64,000 bases of DNA from Megalobrama amblycephala. Its lineage: Eukaryota; Chordata; Actinopteri; Cypriniformes; Xenocyprididae. This document shows, piece by piece, positions 62,800-64,000 of this stretch. Location: positions 548,501-612,500 of the forward strand of contig NC_063063.1 of assembly GCF_018812025.1 (NCBI RefSeq), written 5' to 3'. Every line of letters starts with the position of its first letter. The first letter of the stretch is position 1. A program made the translations under genes and the position numbers. Under the pieces are notes generated by a model. It searched no databases and was not told the origin of the DNA. It saw only the letters and a list, made by a program, of their open reading frames with translations.

Positions 62800-62869
62800 G
62801 TCTGAACGGAAGTATTCATTTCTTTTGAAGAGTAGTGTATACTGCATCTGTTAGAGATGGGCGAATATA

Positions 62870-64000
62870 ACATTATAAAATGTATAGAATGAGACAAGCT
62901 TGATAAAATCACTATAAAATAGCAGACGTACTTCTGTGCCCACATAAAGCAGTCCTACCCACTGACAGCTACACGGATATAAACTGTTTCTGCAGTCACA
63001 TGGTAAATATTGTCATACCGTCCAGCCCTAATATCATTAGATTTATTGCCTTTTGCCTTGTTAATGACTAACCACACTTCATTCCTGTAAATTAACAATG
63101 AATTAGTCACATCGGATTGGCTGTAAAATAAAAAAATATATATAAAAAAATAATAATAATAATTAAAAAAAATTATATATATATATATTTAAAAATATAA
63201 TGATGAAATAATAAAAAATATAATTAAAAAGTAGAAAAAAGTAATTAAAGAGTATTTGAATAATAATAATAATTAAAAACAAAAAATAAAATGACTATTT
63301 CATAAAAAATAAAAATATAATAAAAATAATTAACACACTAATATTAAAATAATTATATAAAATCTATAATAAAAACAAAAATTAAAAAGAATATTTAAAA
63401 ATATGATAATAAAAATAATAAATATTTTTATAGTTAAATAAAATAAATAGTAAAAAGTAGAAAAATTTAATTAGAGTATTTGAAAAAAAAAAATAATAAA
63501 ATGCAATGTATAATAAAAAGTAAAAGTACTAAAAATATAAAATATAATAATTAAAACACTAATAATAAAATAATTAATAAAACATAATTATTAATTTTTA
63601 AAAATATATAATAATAAACTAAAATATATACATTTTATATAAATATATAAATTTATTTATAAATTAAATAATAATAACAATAATAAGCAATTAAAATATA
63701 TAATAAAAACAAAAATTAAAAATTGTATTTTATCAGAGTATTTAAATAATAATAATAATAATAATAATAATGAAATACAAAATATAATATTAACAAAAAT
63801 TAAAATGTTTAATTTGAGTATTTAAAAATATATTTAAAATAATAATAAAATAAATATATATAATAAAAAACAAGTTAAGAGTATTTAATTAAAGCGTATT
63901 TAAAAAAAATTAATAATAATAATAGTAATAATAAAATAATTAAATACAATATTTAATAAAAACAAAATTAAAGAGTATTTACTTAAAAATATTATTTAAA
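62870..64000. repeat. AT-rich degenerate simple sequence
   Basis: From about 63125 the sequence is almost only A and T (AATAATAATAAT, AAAAATATAAT, TTAAAGAGTATTT), with ATTAAAGAGTATTTGAATAA-type words recurring. It belongs to the daglb intron after exon 14. No exon or gene seen. Confidence 0.85.

Overview
The window looks like nuclear DNA of a teleost fish, most likely a cypriniform (carp/zebrafish group). It holds compact multi-exon vertebrate genes with canonical GT-AG introns, very high microsatellite and minisatellite content, and many Tc1, hAT-like and TTAA-flanked fold-back elements. I spliced six protein-coding genes by hand. Their names rest on remembered family similarity, because no search could be run.

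Layout: (1) wipi1, +, 524-8997, complete (456 aa), a PI3P-binding WD-repeat autophagy protein. (2) polr3e, +, 12854-25632, complete (694 aa), RNA polymerase III subunit RPC5. (3) An intergenic block at 25633-33026 with a 61-bp array (about 28.08-29.89 kb) and a CpG-rich 42-bp array (31.21-32.71 kb). (4) cdr2, -, 33027-37257, a coiled-coil onconeural antigen gene whose last exon carries two apparent single-base insertions. (5) mettl9, +, 39456-44492, complete (318 aa), a histidine N-methyltransferase. (6) kdelr2, +, 48884-53095, complete (212 aa), the KDEL receptor. (7) daglb, +, 55001-62799, 3'-truncated by the window edge, diacylglycerol lipase beta. The order polr3e-cdr2-mettl9 recalls human 16p12, kdelr2-daglb recalls human 7p22, and wipi1 is a 17q gene in human.

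The genes are ordinary housekeeping or membrane-traffic genes and do not form one pathway. Most of the non-coding DNA is repeat. There are 82-bp units with an AP-1 word in wipi1, 21-bp units on both sides of the last mettl9 exon, a 1.56-kb palindrome in mettl9 intron 1, and nested hAT-like elements in polr3e. A TTAA-flanked fold-back family occurs in several introns, and one copy sits next to its own empty-site equivalent.

I did not find a convincing new biological system. The points most worth a second look are the double frameshift in cdr2, the 42-bp array that stays open in more than one frame, the internal proof of TTAA target duplication, and the number of splice acceptors that directly abut simple repeats.
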